From: Oricola sp.
GTDB taxonomy: Bacteria > Pseudomonadota > Alphaproteobacteria > Rhizobiales > Rhizobiaceae
DNA length: 64,000 nucleotides
Assembly: GCF_022763245.1 (NCBI RefSeq)
Contig: NZ_JALEGV010000041.1
Span: 124,001 to 188,000 of the forward strand
Direction of reading: 5' to 3'
The notes below the pieces were generated by a model. It was not told the DNA's origin and searched no databases. It was given only the letters and a program-made list of their open reading frames with translations. Every line of letters begins with the position of its first letter. The first letter of the stretch is position 1. Of the stretch, positions 48,182 to 55,955 are shown piece by piece. Made by a program: the position numbers and the translations under genes.

Positions 48182-49390
48182 ATGCGCTATCGGTTTGGCC
48201 GCTTCAAACTGGTCGAGGAAACGCGTGAGTTGCACGCGGACGGCGAGCCGTGCGCGATCGAACCGCAGGTCTTCGACCTGATCGCCTGTCTCGTGCGGGA
48301 ACGGGACCGCGTCGTCTCGCTGGACGATCTTATCGCCGCGGTCTGGAATGGACGGATCGTCTCCAATTCGGCGGTCAGCGCCCGCATCAGCGCGGCGCGA
48401 TCGGCGCTCGGCGACGACGGCACGCGCCAGGAATGGATCCGCACGGTCCCGCGCCGCGGCTTTCGCTTCGTCGGCGCGGTCGAGACCGACGGCACCCCGG
48501 CGCCCTCACCGGCAGCGCAGCCCCCGACCGACGAGGCCCGGCGACAGCGTGTCGCCTTCTGCAGGTCCGCCGACGGCACGCAGATCGCCTTTGCGACCAG
48601 CGGTGAGGGCTATCCCCTCGTCAAGGCGGGCCACTGGCTCACCCACCTGGAGCATGACTGGCACAGCCCGATCTGGCGGCCGCTCCTCGACAGGCTGAAC
48701 GCCCGCTACCGGGTCGTGCGCTACGACCAGCGCGGCAACGGCCTGTCGGACTGGGCGGTGTCCGATTTCTCCATCGATCGCTTCGTCGAGGACCTGGAGG
48801 CGGTGGTCGAGGCCGCCGGCGTCGACCGCTTCGCGCTCTACGCCTCGTCGCAAGGCGTGCCGGTCGCCATCGCCTATGCCCACCGCCATCCGGGCAGGCT
48901 GAGCCACCTGGTGCTGCAGGGCGGCTTCGAGCAGGGCCGCCTGGTGCGCGGATCGCAAAGCGAGCGCGACCAGGCCGAGGCGATCCTCACGCTCATCCGC
49001 CATGGCTGGGGCAAGCGCGGCAGTCCCTTCATCGACGCCTTTGCGACGATGTTCGTTCCGGACGGCACGCAGGAGCAGATCCTGTCGCTCGTCGACCTGC
49101 AGCGTCAGACGACGTCGCCGGAAAACGCCGCCGCGCTGCGCGCCGCCATCGACGGTTTCGACGTCTCCGGCCTCGTCGGCGACATCGCGGTGCCGACGCT
49201 GGTCGTCCACGCCCGCGACGACGGCGTTCAGCCCTTCGAGCAGGGCCGGATGCTGGCGCCGCACATTCCGGGCGCGGAATTCCTGATGTTGGAAAGCCGC
49301 AACCACGTCATCCTGCCGCAGGAAAAGGCCTTTCCGGTGGTGTTCGACGAGATCGACCGGTTTGTCGGGGGCGGAAGAGTCGGGGCATAG
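48182..49390 (+). CDS. Winged-helix regulator fused to alpha/beta hydrolase
   Basis: A 402-aa fusion. Residues 1-100 are an OmpR/ToxR-type winged helix (MRYRFGRFKLVEETRELH; VFDLIACLVRERDRVVSLDDLI; IRTVPRRGFRFVG) without a receiver domain. Residues about 120-400 are an alpha/beta hydrolase: RYDQRGNGLSDW, nucleophile elbow ASSQG with Ser223, VHARDDGVQPFEQG with Asp and ESRNHVILPQ with His. The complete triad suggests a catalytically active or ligand-sensing domain controlling DNA binding. A CadC-like arrangement but without membrane helix, so cytoplasmic. Target genes unknown. Confidence 0.88.
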   Translation: MRYRFGRFKLVEETRELHADGEPCAIEPQVFDLIACLVRERDRVVSLDDLIAAVWNGRIVSNSAVSARISAARSALGDDGTRQEWIRTVPRRGFRFVGAVETDGTPAPSPAAQPPTDEARRQRVAFCRSADGTQIAFATSGEGYPLVKAGHWLTHLEHDWHSPIWRPLLDRLNARYRVVRYDQRGNGLSDWAVSDFSIDRFVEDLEAVVEAAGVDRFALYASSQGVPVAIAYAHRHPGRLSHLVLQGGFEQGRLVRGSQSERDQAEAILTLIRHGWGKRGSPFIDAFATMFVPDGTQEQILSLVDLQRQTTSPENAAALRAAIDGFDVSGLVGDIAVPTLVVHARDDGVQPFEQGRMLAPHIPGAEFLMLESRNHVILPQEKAFPVVFDEIDRFVGGGRVGA

Positions 49391-50459
49391 GCCCCTACGG
49401 CATTAACTTGTCTTTCCGCGCATTTACCAACACGCTGAAACTAGCGGGCCAAAAATGGATAGAGCGACCTGAATGCTACGATGCGTGTTCCACCGGACCG
49501 AAACATGTAATAGATTCTATTGCCTCGCAGCGAGCTTTTACTCAGCGGTATCCCAAACGTCAGTGCAGAAAGTTGCGTGAATTGGCATCGATCATGTTGA
49601 TCGGCAGCCGCCGACTATAGTTTCGAGATACTCGGCCGCGGTGCGGGTCTGATCGCCGTTCGATTTCTGTTCATTGGTCGCAGCACAAATTTCTGCTTTG
49701 TTCGGGATCAAGACATCGTGTGGAAATCGTCCCAGAACATTAAAGATGTTCAGGACTCCGGTTTCGAATAGCCATTCGTTCCTATCGCCGTTCAAAATCG
49801 GCCATAAATTCGATCCGTCGTAGCGGCCGATCGTCTGCAACATAACTCTGACAATCTGAGTGTCTTGGGTCCATCCTTCCGAAATGGAAAAAAATGCGTT
49901 CTCCCGGTTCGCCTTTTGCTGATCGAACAAGCCATTCGCTAGGCGCTGCCTTTGCTCGGAAAGTGCATTATCGGCCTGTTGTACCTCGATTCCACTGCCG
50001 TCCTCAGCGATGAGAGGTAACAGTTTGCCGCCCAGTGTTGGCACTGCAATTTTGATTGTCTCGATAGCAATTTGCTTTCTCTGTCGGTCGTCTCCGATGA
50101 GATCAGTCGTCAGTTTTACTGAGATCTCCGCTTCTCGGAGCATTCTATTTGCATGATAAATATTTTGGTCATGTGAAAACCGCTCAAAGTCCTGCTTGAT
50201 TCCTAGGAAATCGACCACAGTACCTGATAAAAAGCCGATTGCACCAAATACAATTCCGAACAAGACATCTGTAGCTTTTATTCGAAGTTCGCTACCAAAG
50301 CCAAACATCGCAAGTTTCCATCCTGCCTGTGCAGTCTCGAGTTTGAAGCCTACAATACGGAAATATTCAAAAAAATATAGTAATTTTTGGGCACTCTGAT
50401 AACGCGTTTGTTTGAGAATAGTGTATCGAGAATTGCATTAGAATTGTAACGCTAACGAT
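49391..50459. other. AT-rich segment, probable acquired DNA
   Basis: About 1.07 kb between two core genes. Two 60-base lines counted by hand gave 48% and 43% G+C, against roughly 65% around. It holds one minus-strand gene (49592-50308). Both flanks are non-coding: 49391-49591 and 50309-50459 contain no convincing frame. No transposase, integrase, tRNA or terminal repeat is seen. Confidence 0.65.
49592..50308 (-). CDS. Orphan 238-aa protein with N-terminal membrane anchor
   Basis: No family recognised. One membrane segment near residues 14-36 (DVLFGIVFGAIGFLSGTVVD), then a soluble, helix-rich region: FERFSHDQNIYHANRMLREAE, a Gln/Arg-rich stretch ALSEQRQRLANGLFDQQKAN, and a C-terminal part with two cysteines (EICAA, GGCRST). 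Base composition and codon use (AT-ending codons) differ sharply from neighbours, pointing to recent transfer. It stands alone in its AT-rich segment. A stand-alone defence or stress protein is conceivable but unsupported. Confidence 0.7.
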   Translation of the reverse strand: MFGFGSELRIKATDVLFGIVFGAIGFLSGTVVDFLGIKQDFERFSHDQNIYHANRMLREAEISVKLTTDLIGDDRQRKQIAIETIKIAVPTLGGKLLPLIAEDGSGIEVQQADNALSEQRQRLANGLFDQQKANRENAFFSISEGWTQDTQIVRVMLQTIGRYDGSNLWPILNGDRNEWLFETGVLNIFNVLGRFPHDVLIPNKAEICAATNEQKSNGDQTRTAAEYLETIVGGCRST

Positions 50460-51347
50460 TTAGCTTGGATGAAGCTGCCCCGCTTCCCAGCCAAGAATGG
50501 CCTTCTTGCGCGTCAGGCCCCAGTGATAGCCGGTCAGCGCGCCGGTCTTGCCGACCGCGCGATGGCACGGCACGACGAAGGAGATCGGGTTCGCGCCGAC
50601 CGCCGCGCCCACCGCGCGCGGCGCGTCCGGGCGGCCGATCTCGCGGGCGAGGTCGGAATAGGCGAGCGCCTTGCCCATCGGGATCTTCAGGAGCGCGTTC
50701 CACACCGAGACCTGGAAATCCGTGCCGATCAGCACGACCTTCAGCGGCCGGTCGGCGCGCCAGTTGGCCGGGTCGAAGACGCGGGCCGCATAGGGCGCGG
50801 TCGCGGCGAGATCCTCCAGATAGGTGGCCCTCGGCCAGCGGCCCTGCATGTCGGCCAGCGCGTCCCGCTCGCCGCCGGGGTCGCAGAAGGCGAGGCCCGC
50901 GAGGCCGCGATCGGTCACCATCACCAGCGCCAGCCCGAACGGGCAGACATGGAAGCCGTAGCGCAGAGTCAGCCCCTCGCCCTTCGCCTTGAACTCGCCC
51001 GGCGAAAGCGCCTCATGCGTCACGAACAGATCGTGCAGACGCCCCGGCCCGGACAACCCCAGCTCATAGGCCGTGTCGAGCAGCGGCAGGTCGCTGGCCA
51101 GGAGCCGGCGCGCATGGTCCAGCGTCACGGCCTGCAGAAACCCCTTGGGCGACAGGCCGGCCCAGCGCGTGAACAGCTTCTGCAACGCCGTCGGCGTCAT
51201 GCCGACGGAGGCGGCGAGCGCCTCCAGAGAGGGCTGGTCGCGATAGTTTTCGGAAATCGTCTCGATCACCCGGCGCACGATCTCGTAATCGGCCCCGGTT
51301 GTGATCTCGTCGGTCAGCACGGTCTGCGGTTGTGCGGCAAGGGTCAT
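50460..51347 (-). CDS. AraC-type HTH plus methylated-DNA--cysteine methyltransferase (Ada-like)
   Basis: A 295-aa repair protein. Residues about 20-120 form an AraC-like helix-turn-helix region (LEALAASVGMTPTALQKLFTRW), and residues 125-290 the O6-alkylguanine transferase, with the acceptor Cys261 in PCHRAVG. The N-terminal zinc/Cys phosphotriester domain that lets classic Ada sense methylation is absent, so it repairs O6-methylguanine but is unlikely to be switched on in the same way. AAAGGAA precedes ATG 51347. Convergent or downstream neighbours give no further clue. Confidence 0.9.
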   Translation of the reverse strand: MTLAAQPQTVLTDEITTGADYEIVRRVIETISENYRDQPSLEALAASVGMTPTALQKLFTRWAGLSPKGFLQAVTLDHARRLLASDLPLLDTAYELGLSGPGRLHDLFVTHEALSPGEFKAKGEGLTLRYGFHVCPFGLALVMVTDRGLAGLAFCDPGGERDALADMQGRWPRATYLEDLAATAPYAARVFDPANWRADRPLKVVLIGTDFQVSVWNALLKIPMGKALAYSDLAREIGRPDAPRAVGAAVGANPISFVVPCHRAVGKTGALTGYHWGLTRKKAILGWEAGQLHPS

Positions 51348-51444
51348 GGCGTGTTCCTTTTGCCGGAATTCACCACGACAAGGACGCGCCCGCCACCCGA
51401 TTCTTGCCCGAGGATCACAGGCCGTCAGCGCCCATCAGTGGGAA

Positions 51445-51465
51445 AAATAGCATCCAATGCTATTT
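51445..51465. promoter_or_regulatory. Perfect 9-bp inverted repeat, candidate ParD operator
   Basis: AAATAGCAT (51445-51453), spacer CCA, ATGCTATTT (51457-51465), 43 bp before the antitoxin start. Ribbon-helix-helix antitoxins bind such palindromes over their own promoter; this is the obvious autoregulatory site for the toxin-antitoxin pair. Confidence 0.7.
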
Positions 51466-51508
51466 GTTGTTATCATTGGTCGAACTGTGATGACCGCGAG
51501 GCCGTGAA

Positions 51509-51754
51509 ATGAATGTGTCACTCGGCAAGGCGTGGGAGCGCTACGTCGCCGAACAGGTTGAATCCGGCCTGTTCAACAATGCAAGCGAGGTTGTCCGCGA
51601 CGCCTTGCGCCGGCAGCAGGAGCACCTGATCAAGCTGGAAGCGCTGCAGGCGGATCTTCGCCGCGGCCGCGAGTCCGTTGAAGCGGGGCGGGTCAGCCGG
51701 GCGGGACCAGAGGATATCATCGAGAAAGCGAAGAGCCGGAAGCCGGCCGCGTGA
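51509..51754 (+). CDS. parD: ParD-family antitoxin
   Basis: An 81-aa ribbon-helix-helix antitoxin. The DNA-binding N-terminus reads MNVSLGKAWERYVAEQVESG, followed by the family hallmark FNNASEVVRDALR; the C-terminal half is charged and probably folds on the toxin. Its last bases overlap the toxin start (GTGA). Neutralises ParE and, with it, represses the operon. Confidence 0.93.
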   Translation: MNVSLGKAWERYVAEQVESGLFNNASEVVRDALRRQQEHLIKLEALQADLRRGRESVEAGRVSRAGPEDIIEKAKSRKPAA

Positions 51755-52086
51755 GCGGTTACGTCCTCTCGCTGGATGCGGAGGAGGATCTCCAGGACAT
51801 CTACCTCTATTCCGAGGAAACATGGGGGCCGGAGCAGGCGGCACGCTATCTCCAGGAACTGTTCGAGACCTTCGGGCACATCGGCCGCAACCCGCACATG
51901 GGACGGTCGCGCCCCGAACTGGGAAGCGATCTGCGCAGCCTCCCCCATGTTGCGCATGTGATCTTCTACATGGAGTGGCGAGGCGAGGTCGCCATCCTGC
52001 GCGTTCTGCACGGATCGCGCGACACGGGCGGCCTGTTCGCCGACCACGATCCTCGCGCCGGCCTGAACGACGACGGCACGTCCTGA
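51751..52086 (+). CDS. parE: ParE-family toxin
   Basis: A 111-aa RelE/ParE-fold toxin, starting at GTG 51751 and overlapping parD by 4 bp. YVLSLDAEEDLQDIYLYSEETWG and NPHMGRSRPELGSDLRSL are the family motifs, with FYMEWRGEVAILRVLHGSRD the C-terminal strands. ParE toxins poison DNA gyrase. The final 15 residues (DHDPRAGLNDDGTS) exceed the usual length slightly. The chain appears intact. Confidence 0.92.
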   Translation: MSGYVLSLDAEEDLQDIYLYSEETWGPEQAARYLQELFETFGHIGRNPHMGRSRPELGSDLRSLPHVAHVIFYMEWRGEVAILRVLHGSRDTGGLFADHDPRAGLNDDGTS

Positions 52087-52098
52087 ACCTGGCGCGGC

Positions 52099-52605
52099 CT
52101 ACCGCTTCGCGGTCGCCAGCGCGTGGCCGAACGCGTCGGCGAAGCTCTCGCGGTCGTCGGGATTGAGGAAGGCACCGACCGGGGTCGTTCGGCCTTCGCC
52201 GGACACCCGCATGGCGGTGATGCCGATTTCCTCGTGCCGGTCGACCTGGAAGCGCGCCCAGAACGGATTGTAGCGATGATCGGTCGCCTGTCCGCGCGGA
52301 TTGACCTTGCGGATCAGCAGTTCCCGGCGCGAGACGCGCACCTCTTCGCGCGCCCGCGCGGCACGATAGTTGAACCAGAAGGCGAGATAGAGCGCCGCCA
52401 TGTCGAGGCCGAGAAAGGTGGCGATCGGCCAGGCGCCGGTGACCAGGAAGAAGAAGCCCTGCACGAACAGGACGCCGCCGCTCAGGATCATCAGGATCGT
52501 GAAGCCGTTGCGCGACAGCGAGCGATGCGGGGTCAGGAGCGCGTTGAACAGCGGCTGTTCCGCGTGGTCTTCCGGCGCGCCATGTTCATGCGTTGTCTCG
52601 GTCAT
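52099..52605 (-). CDS. DUF2244 family membrane protein
   Basis: A 168-aa protein with two adjacent membrane helices (about 34-56 and 60-80), then a soluble C-terminal beta-rich part: AREEVRVSRRELLIRK, NPFWARFQVDRHEEI. It matches DUF2244, widespread in alphaproteobacteria and of unknown function, commonly found beside nth. It is divergent from nth with 22 bp between the start codons, so the promoters must overlap. Confidence 0.85.
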   Translation of the reverse strand: MTETTHEHGAPEDHAEQPLFNALLTPHRSLSRNGFTILMILSGGVLFVQGFFFLVTGAWPIATFLGLDMAALYLAFWFNYRAARAREEVRVSRRELLIRKVNPRGQATDHRYNPFWARFQVDRHEEIGITAMRVSGEGRTTPVGAFLNPDDRESFADAFGHALATAKR

Positions 52606-52627
52606 GAGGGGTGATTATAGGGGACGG

Positions 52628-53386
52628 ATGCAAAAGCCAAAGTCCAAAAATGCCGCAGCTCCGGCGGTCAGGCCGAAGCCGCGCAAGCGCCGGGCCTCGC
52701 CCACCCGCTATTCGAAGGACGAGCTGCGCGAGATCTTCCGGCGGTTCTCGATCCAGCGGCCGGAGCCGAAGGGCGAACTGGCCCATGTGAACCCCTACAC
52801 GCTGGTCGTCGCCGTGGCGCTGTCGGCGCAGGCCACCGACGCCGGCGTCAACCGCGCGACGAAGGACCTGTTCGCGATCGCCGACACGCCGGAAAAGATG
52901 CTGGCGCTGGGCGAGGAGAAGGTCGGCGAGCACATCCGCACCATCGGCCTGTGGCGCAACAAGGCGAAGAACGTGATCGCGCTGTCGCAAAAGCTGGTCG
53001 ACGAGTTCGGCGGCGAGGTGCCGAAGACGCGCGAGGAACTGGTGACCCTGCCGGGCGTCGGCCGCAAGACCGCAAACGTCGTCATGTCGATGGCCTTCGG
53101 CATTCCGACCATGGCGGTCGACACCCATATCTTCCGCATCGCCAACCGCATCGGCCTTGCCCCGGGCAAGACGCCGGACGAGGTGGAGGCGGGGCTGATG
53201 CGCGTGATCCCCGAGGACTATCTCTTCCACGCCCACCACTGGCTGATCCTGCACGGGCGCTATTGCTGCAAGGCGCGCAAGCCCGATTGCGAGGCCTGCG
53301 TCATCGCCGACATCTGCAAGTCGAAGGAGAAGACCTGCGACGTGCCCGCCCCGCTGGTCGAGCTGCCGGCGCAGGTGATCGGCTAG
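52628..53386 (+). CDS. nth: Endonuclease III
   Basis: DNA glycosylase/AP lyase for oxidised pyrimidines. The 252-aa protein has a basic N-terminal tail (about 1-28), helix-hairpin-helix LPGVGRKTANVV with the catalytic Lys, VDTHIFRIANR with catalytic Asp, and the 4Fe-4S ligands Cys-x6-Cys-x2-Cys-x5-Cys in CKARKPDCEACVIADIC. It overlaps the convergent CysZ-like gene by 4 bp at the stops. Confidence 0.96.
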   Translation: MQKPKSKNAAAPAVRPKPRKRRASPTRYSKDELREIFRRFSIQRPEPKGELAHVNPYTLVVAVALSAQATDAGVNRATKDLFAIADTPEKMLALGEEKVGEHIRTIGLWRNKAKNVIALSQKLVDEFGGEVPKTREELVTLPGVGRKTANVVMSMAFGIPTMAVDTHIFRIANRIGLAPGKTPDEVEAGLMRVIPEDYLFHAHHWLILHGRYCCKARKPDCEACVIADICKSKEKTCDVPAPLVELPAQVIG

Positions 53387-54111
53387 ACCCTGCGGGCGCG
53401 GCTCGCCTCGCGCGCGGCGATCGACTTGTGCAGGTGCACCATCAGCGCCGCGCCGAACAGGGGCGTCAGGATGTTGACGATCGGGATCGCCAGGAAGGCC
53501 GCGATCACCAGCCCCGCGCCGAAGATCGTCATGCCGTAGCGCGCGCGCAGCATGCGGGCATAGTCCTCCGGGCCGAAGCGCCGCGCGGCGAACTGGAAGA
53601 ATTCCCGGCCGAGCAGGTAGCCGTTGACGACGAAGAAGGCGACGAGGTTGACGCCCGGCACCAGGAGCAGGATCAGCGCCACGATGTTGCCGAGGATGAC
53701 GATGCCGGCGAATTTCACCGACAGGACGATGCTCTCGCCGATGCGCATCGCCGTGCCGGGCGGATCGTCGGGATAGTCGCTGCGCTCCAGGCTTTCGGCC
53801 GCATCGTCGAGGAACAGGCCGGCGATCAGCGCCGAGACGGGGCCGAGCAGGAAGGCGAGCCCGACGGCCAGCCCCAGACCGGCCGTCACCAGCGCGAAGA
53901 AGGAAAGCCAGCCGGTCCATTTCGGCAGTTCGTAGTCGAGCTGGAAGAAATCGGAGACCCAGGGCAGGGCCAGTTCGGTGAAGCCGGACGAGATGGCGAA
54001 CCAGGCGGCGACGAGCGCCAGGATGGTCAGGCCGAGCGTTTTCCAGAACACGCCGCGCATCGCCGGGTCGGGCATGGAGCGCAGCGCTTTGAGGGTGGCG
54101 TCGAAGATCAT
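53383..54111 (-). CDS. EI24/CysZ-like membrane protein
   Basis: A 242-aa inner-membrane protein with about four to five long hydrophobic segments (around 20-42, 60-95, 135-170 and 205-225). The fold and the stretch LVPGVNLVAFFVVNGYLLGREF are typical of the EI24/CysZ family; CysZ of E. coli helps sulphate uptake, but no sulphur-assimilation gene is near, so the substrate is open. I chose ATG 54111 (MIFDATLKALRSM); the longer frame has an arginine-rich, non-family N-terminus. Confidence 0.82.
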   Translation of the reverse strand: MIFDATLKALRSMPDPAMRGVFWKTLGLTILALVAAWFAISSGFTELALPWVSDFFQLDYELPKWTGWLSFFALVTAGLGLAVGLAFLLGPVSALIAGLFLDDAAESLERSDYPDDPPGTAMRIGESIVLSVKFAGIVILGNIVALILLLVPGVNLVAFFVVNGYLLGREFFQFAARRFGPEDYARMLRARYGMTIFGAGLVIAAFLAIPIVNILTPLFGAALMVHLHKSIAAREASRARRV

Positions 54112-54225
54112 GGGGGTGAGATGGCGACGGTTTCGCCGCGGCGCAAGGTGCGGCTTTTCGTTTCGCGCCCTTCTCAAGCGCACCGGCAGCCGCTAAACGC
54201 CGGGGAGCCAGTAACCGGGGAAGAC

Positions 54226-55224
54226 ATGTCCGAATTCGACGTCCTTTGCATCGGCAACGCCATTGTCGATATCATCGCCCGTGCCGAAGACGATTTTCTG
54301 CATGAAAACAACATCATCAAGGGGGCCATGAACCTCATCGACGCCGACCGCGCCGAACTGCTCTACGATCGCATGGGGCCGGCGGTGGAGACGTCGGGCG
54401 GCTCGGCCGGCAACACCGCGGCCGGTCTCGCCAGTTTCGGCGGCACCGCGGCCTTCTTCGGCAAGGTCTGCGACGACCATCTCGGCGGCATCTATCGCCA
54501 CGACATCCGCGCCCAGGGCGTCGCCTTCGACACCCGTCCGCTGACGGACACGCCGCCGACGGCGCGCTCGATGATCTTCGTCACGCCGGACGGCGAGCGG
54601 TCGATGAACACCTATCTCGGCGCCTGCGTGGAGCTGGGGCCGGAAGACATCGAGGAAGACAAGGTCGCCGCCTCCAAGGTGACCTTCTTCGAGGGTTATC
54701 TGTGGGATCCGCCGCGCGCCAAGGAAGCCATCCGCAAGGCGGCCGAGATCGCCCATGCGAACGGCCGCCAGATGTCGATGACGCTGTCCGATCCGTTCTG
54801 CGTCGATCGCTACCGCGACGAGTTCCTGGAGCTGATGCGGTCGGGCACGGTCGACATCGTCTTCGCCAACGAGGACGAGGCGAAATCGCTCTACCAGACG
54901 GCGGATTTCGAGACCGCGCTGACCGCGATGCGCACCGACTGCAAGCTGGCCATCGTGACACGGTCGGAAAAGGGGTCGGTCGCCATGGACGCCAGCCAGA
55001 CCGCCAGCGTCTCCGCCCACGCGATCGACACGCTGGTCGACACCACCGGCGCGGGCGACCTCTACGCCGCCGGCTTCCTCTACGGCTACACCAACGGCTT
55101 CGCGCTTGAGGAATGCGCCCGCCTCGGCTCGCTCGCAGCCGCGGTCATCATCCAGCAGATCGGCCCGCGCCCGCAGGTCTCGCTGCGCCAGGCCGGCATC
55201 GATGCGGGCCTGATCCGGGGCTGA
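54226..55224 (+). CDS. PfkB-family adenosine kinase
   Basis: A 332-aa ribokinase-fold enzyme. GGSAGNTAAGLASFGG is the first PfkB signature, and DTTGAGDLYAAGFLYG near residue 270-285 the second, with catalytic Asp. The N-terminus MSEFDVLCIGNAIVDII and NEDEAKSLY fit adenosine kinases of alphaproteobacteria. It would remove the adenosine produced by AhcY elsewhere in the window. A bidirectional terminator follows. Confidence 0.9.
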   Translation: MSEFDVLCIGNAIVDIIARAEDDFLHENNIIKGAMNLIDADRAELLYDRMGPAVETSGGSAGNTAAGLASFGGTAAFFGKVCDDHLGGIYRHDIRAQGVAFDTRPLTDTPPTARSMIFVTPDGERSMNTYLGACVELGPEDIEEDKVAASKVTFFEGYLWDPPRAKEAIRKAAEIAHANGRQMSMTLSDPFCVDRYRDEFLELMRSGTVDIVFANEDEAKSLYQTADFETALTAMRTDCKLAIVTRSEKGSVAMDASQTASVSAHAIDTLVDTTGAGDLYAAGFLYGYTNGFALEECARLGSLAAAVIIQQIGPRPQVSLRQAGIDAGLIRG

Positions 55225-55228
55225 AACG

Positions 55229-55251
55229 AAAAAGGGCCGCTTGCGCGGCCC
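55229..55251. terminator. Bidirectional terminator between adenosine kinase and OMP genes
   Basis: GGGCCGC (55234-55240), loop TTGC, GCGGCCC (55245-55251). The A-run to the left gives the T-tract for the minus-strand outer-membrane protein transcript; the right side (CTTCCC) gives only weak support for plus-strand ending. Confidence 0.75.
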
Positions 55252-55276
55252 CTTCCCGGAGGTTCTGCTCTGCGGG

Positions 55277-55855
55277 TCAGTTGAACTTGTAGCCGAGCCG
55301 CGTGCGGATGGTGTGGGACGTGACGTCCGGACCGGAGGTCTCGATATCCGTGTAGAGATAGTCGGCGCCGCCCGTCACATGGTCGGTGATCGCGTAATCG
55401 ACGCCGGCGCCGGCCGTCAGGCCGCCGTCGCTCTCGCCGTCGGCCCACATGTGGCCGTAGCCGACGGAACCGGTGACAAGCAGTCGGTCGGCGGCGACGC
55501 CGGCCCGCAGCTTGGCATGGGCGACCGCGTCGACGTCGGTGCCGCCGACGTCCCAGCCGGTCATGTCGATGTCGACTTCGGGACCCACCACGAAGGAACC
55601 GCGCTGGAAGAGGTAGCCGGCATGCACGCCGCCGACGATCGCCGTGTCGTCGCCGACGCCGTCGACGTCGACTGTGCCGCCGCCGAGCTGCGCGCCGGCA
55701 TAGAGCCCGCTCCAGTCGGTCGTGGCCGACATCTGCGGCTGCGGCGTGTAGGCCGGCTGCGGGGCCGGATCGTAATAGGTGGTGTCGGCGGCATTGGCTG
55801 CGCCGCTCAGCATGGCGGTTGCGAGTGTGGCCGCCAGAAGCAGGGTCGTTTTCAT
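55277..55855 (-). CDS. Outer-membrane beta-barrel protein, Omp25-like (paralog 1)
   Basis: A 192-aa porin-like protein with signal peptide MKTTLLLAATLATAMLSG ending near ANAAD. It then has eight-strand barrel repeats of alternating residues (GLYAGAQLGGGTVDV, KLRAGVAADRLLVTGSVGYG, HTIRTRLGYKFN). The last residue is Asn after Phe, so the usual terminal Phe is followed by one extra residue. GGAG lies before ATG 55855. The protein is close in sequence to the next gene, indicating a tandem duplication. Confidence 0.88.
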   Translation of the reverse strand: MKTTLLLAATLATAMLSGAANAADTTYYDPAPQPAYTPQPQMSATTDWSGLYAGAQLGGGTVDVDGVGDDTAIVGGVHAGYLFQRGSFVVGPEVDIDMTGWDVGGTDVDAVAHAKLRAGVAADRLLVTGSVGYGHMWADGESDGGLTAGAGVDYAITDHVTGGADYLYTDIETSGPDVTSHTIRTRLGYKFN

Positions 55856-55955
55856 CGGTAGCTCCATGGCTATGGTTAAGCGATGGATACAGATTTAGTT
55901 AAATTTTATTCCCGAACCGTGAAGCAACGTGGTTAACGCCGCGGCTTTTTTCCGA

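Noticed and set aside
49408-49620. A 70-aa plus-strand frame in the AT-rich flank
   Set aside because: No ribosome binding site, no recognisable features, and it runs into the minus-strand orphan gene end.
49391-50459. Insertion sequence or prophage remnant in the AT-rich segment
   Set aside because: No transposase or integrase fragment, no terminal inverted repeats and no target duplication could be seen.
52951-54225. Long plus-strand extension of the adenosine kinase through nth
   Set aside because: Out-of-frame translation of nth and antisense of the CysZ-like gene; PfkB starts at 54226.
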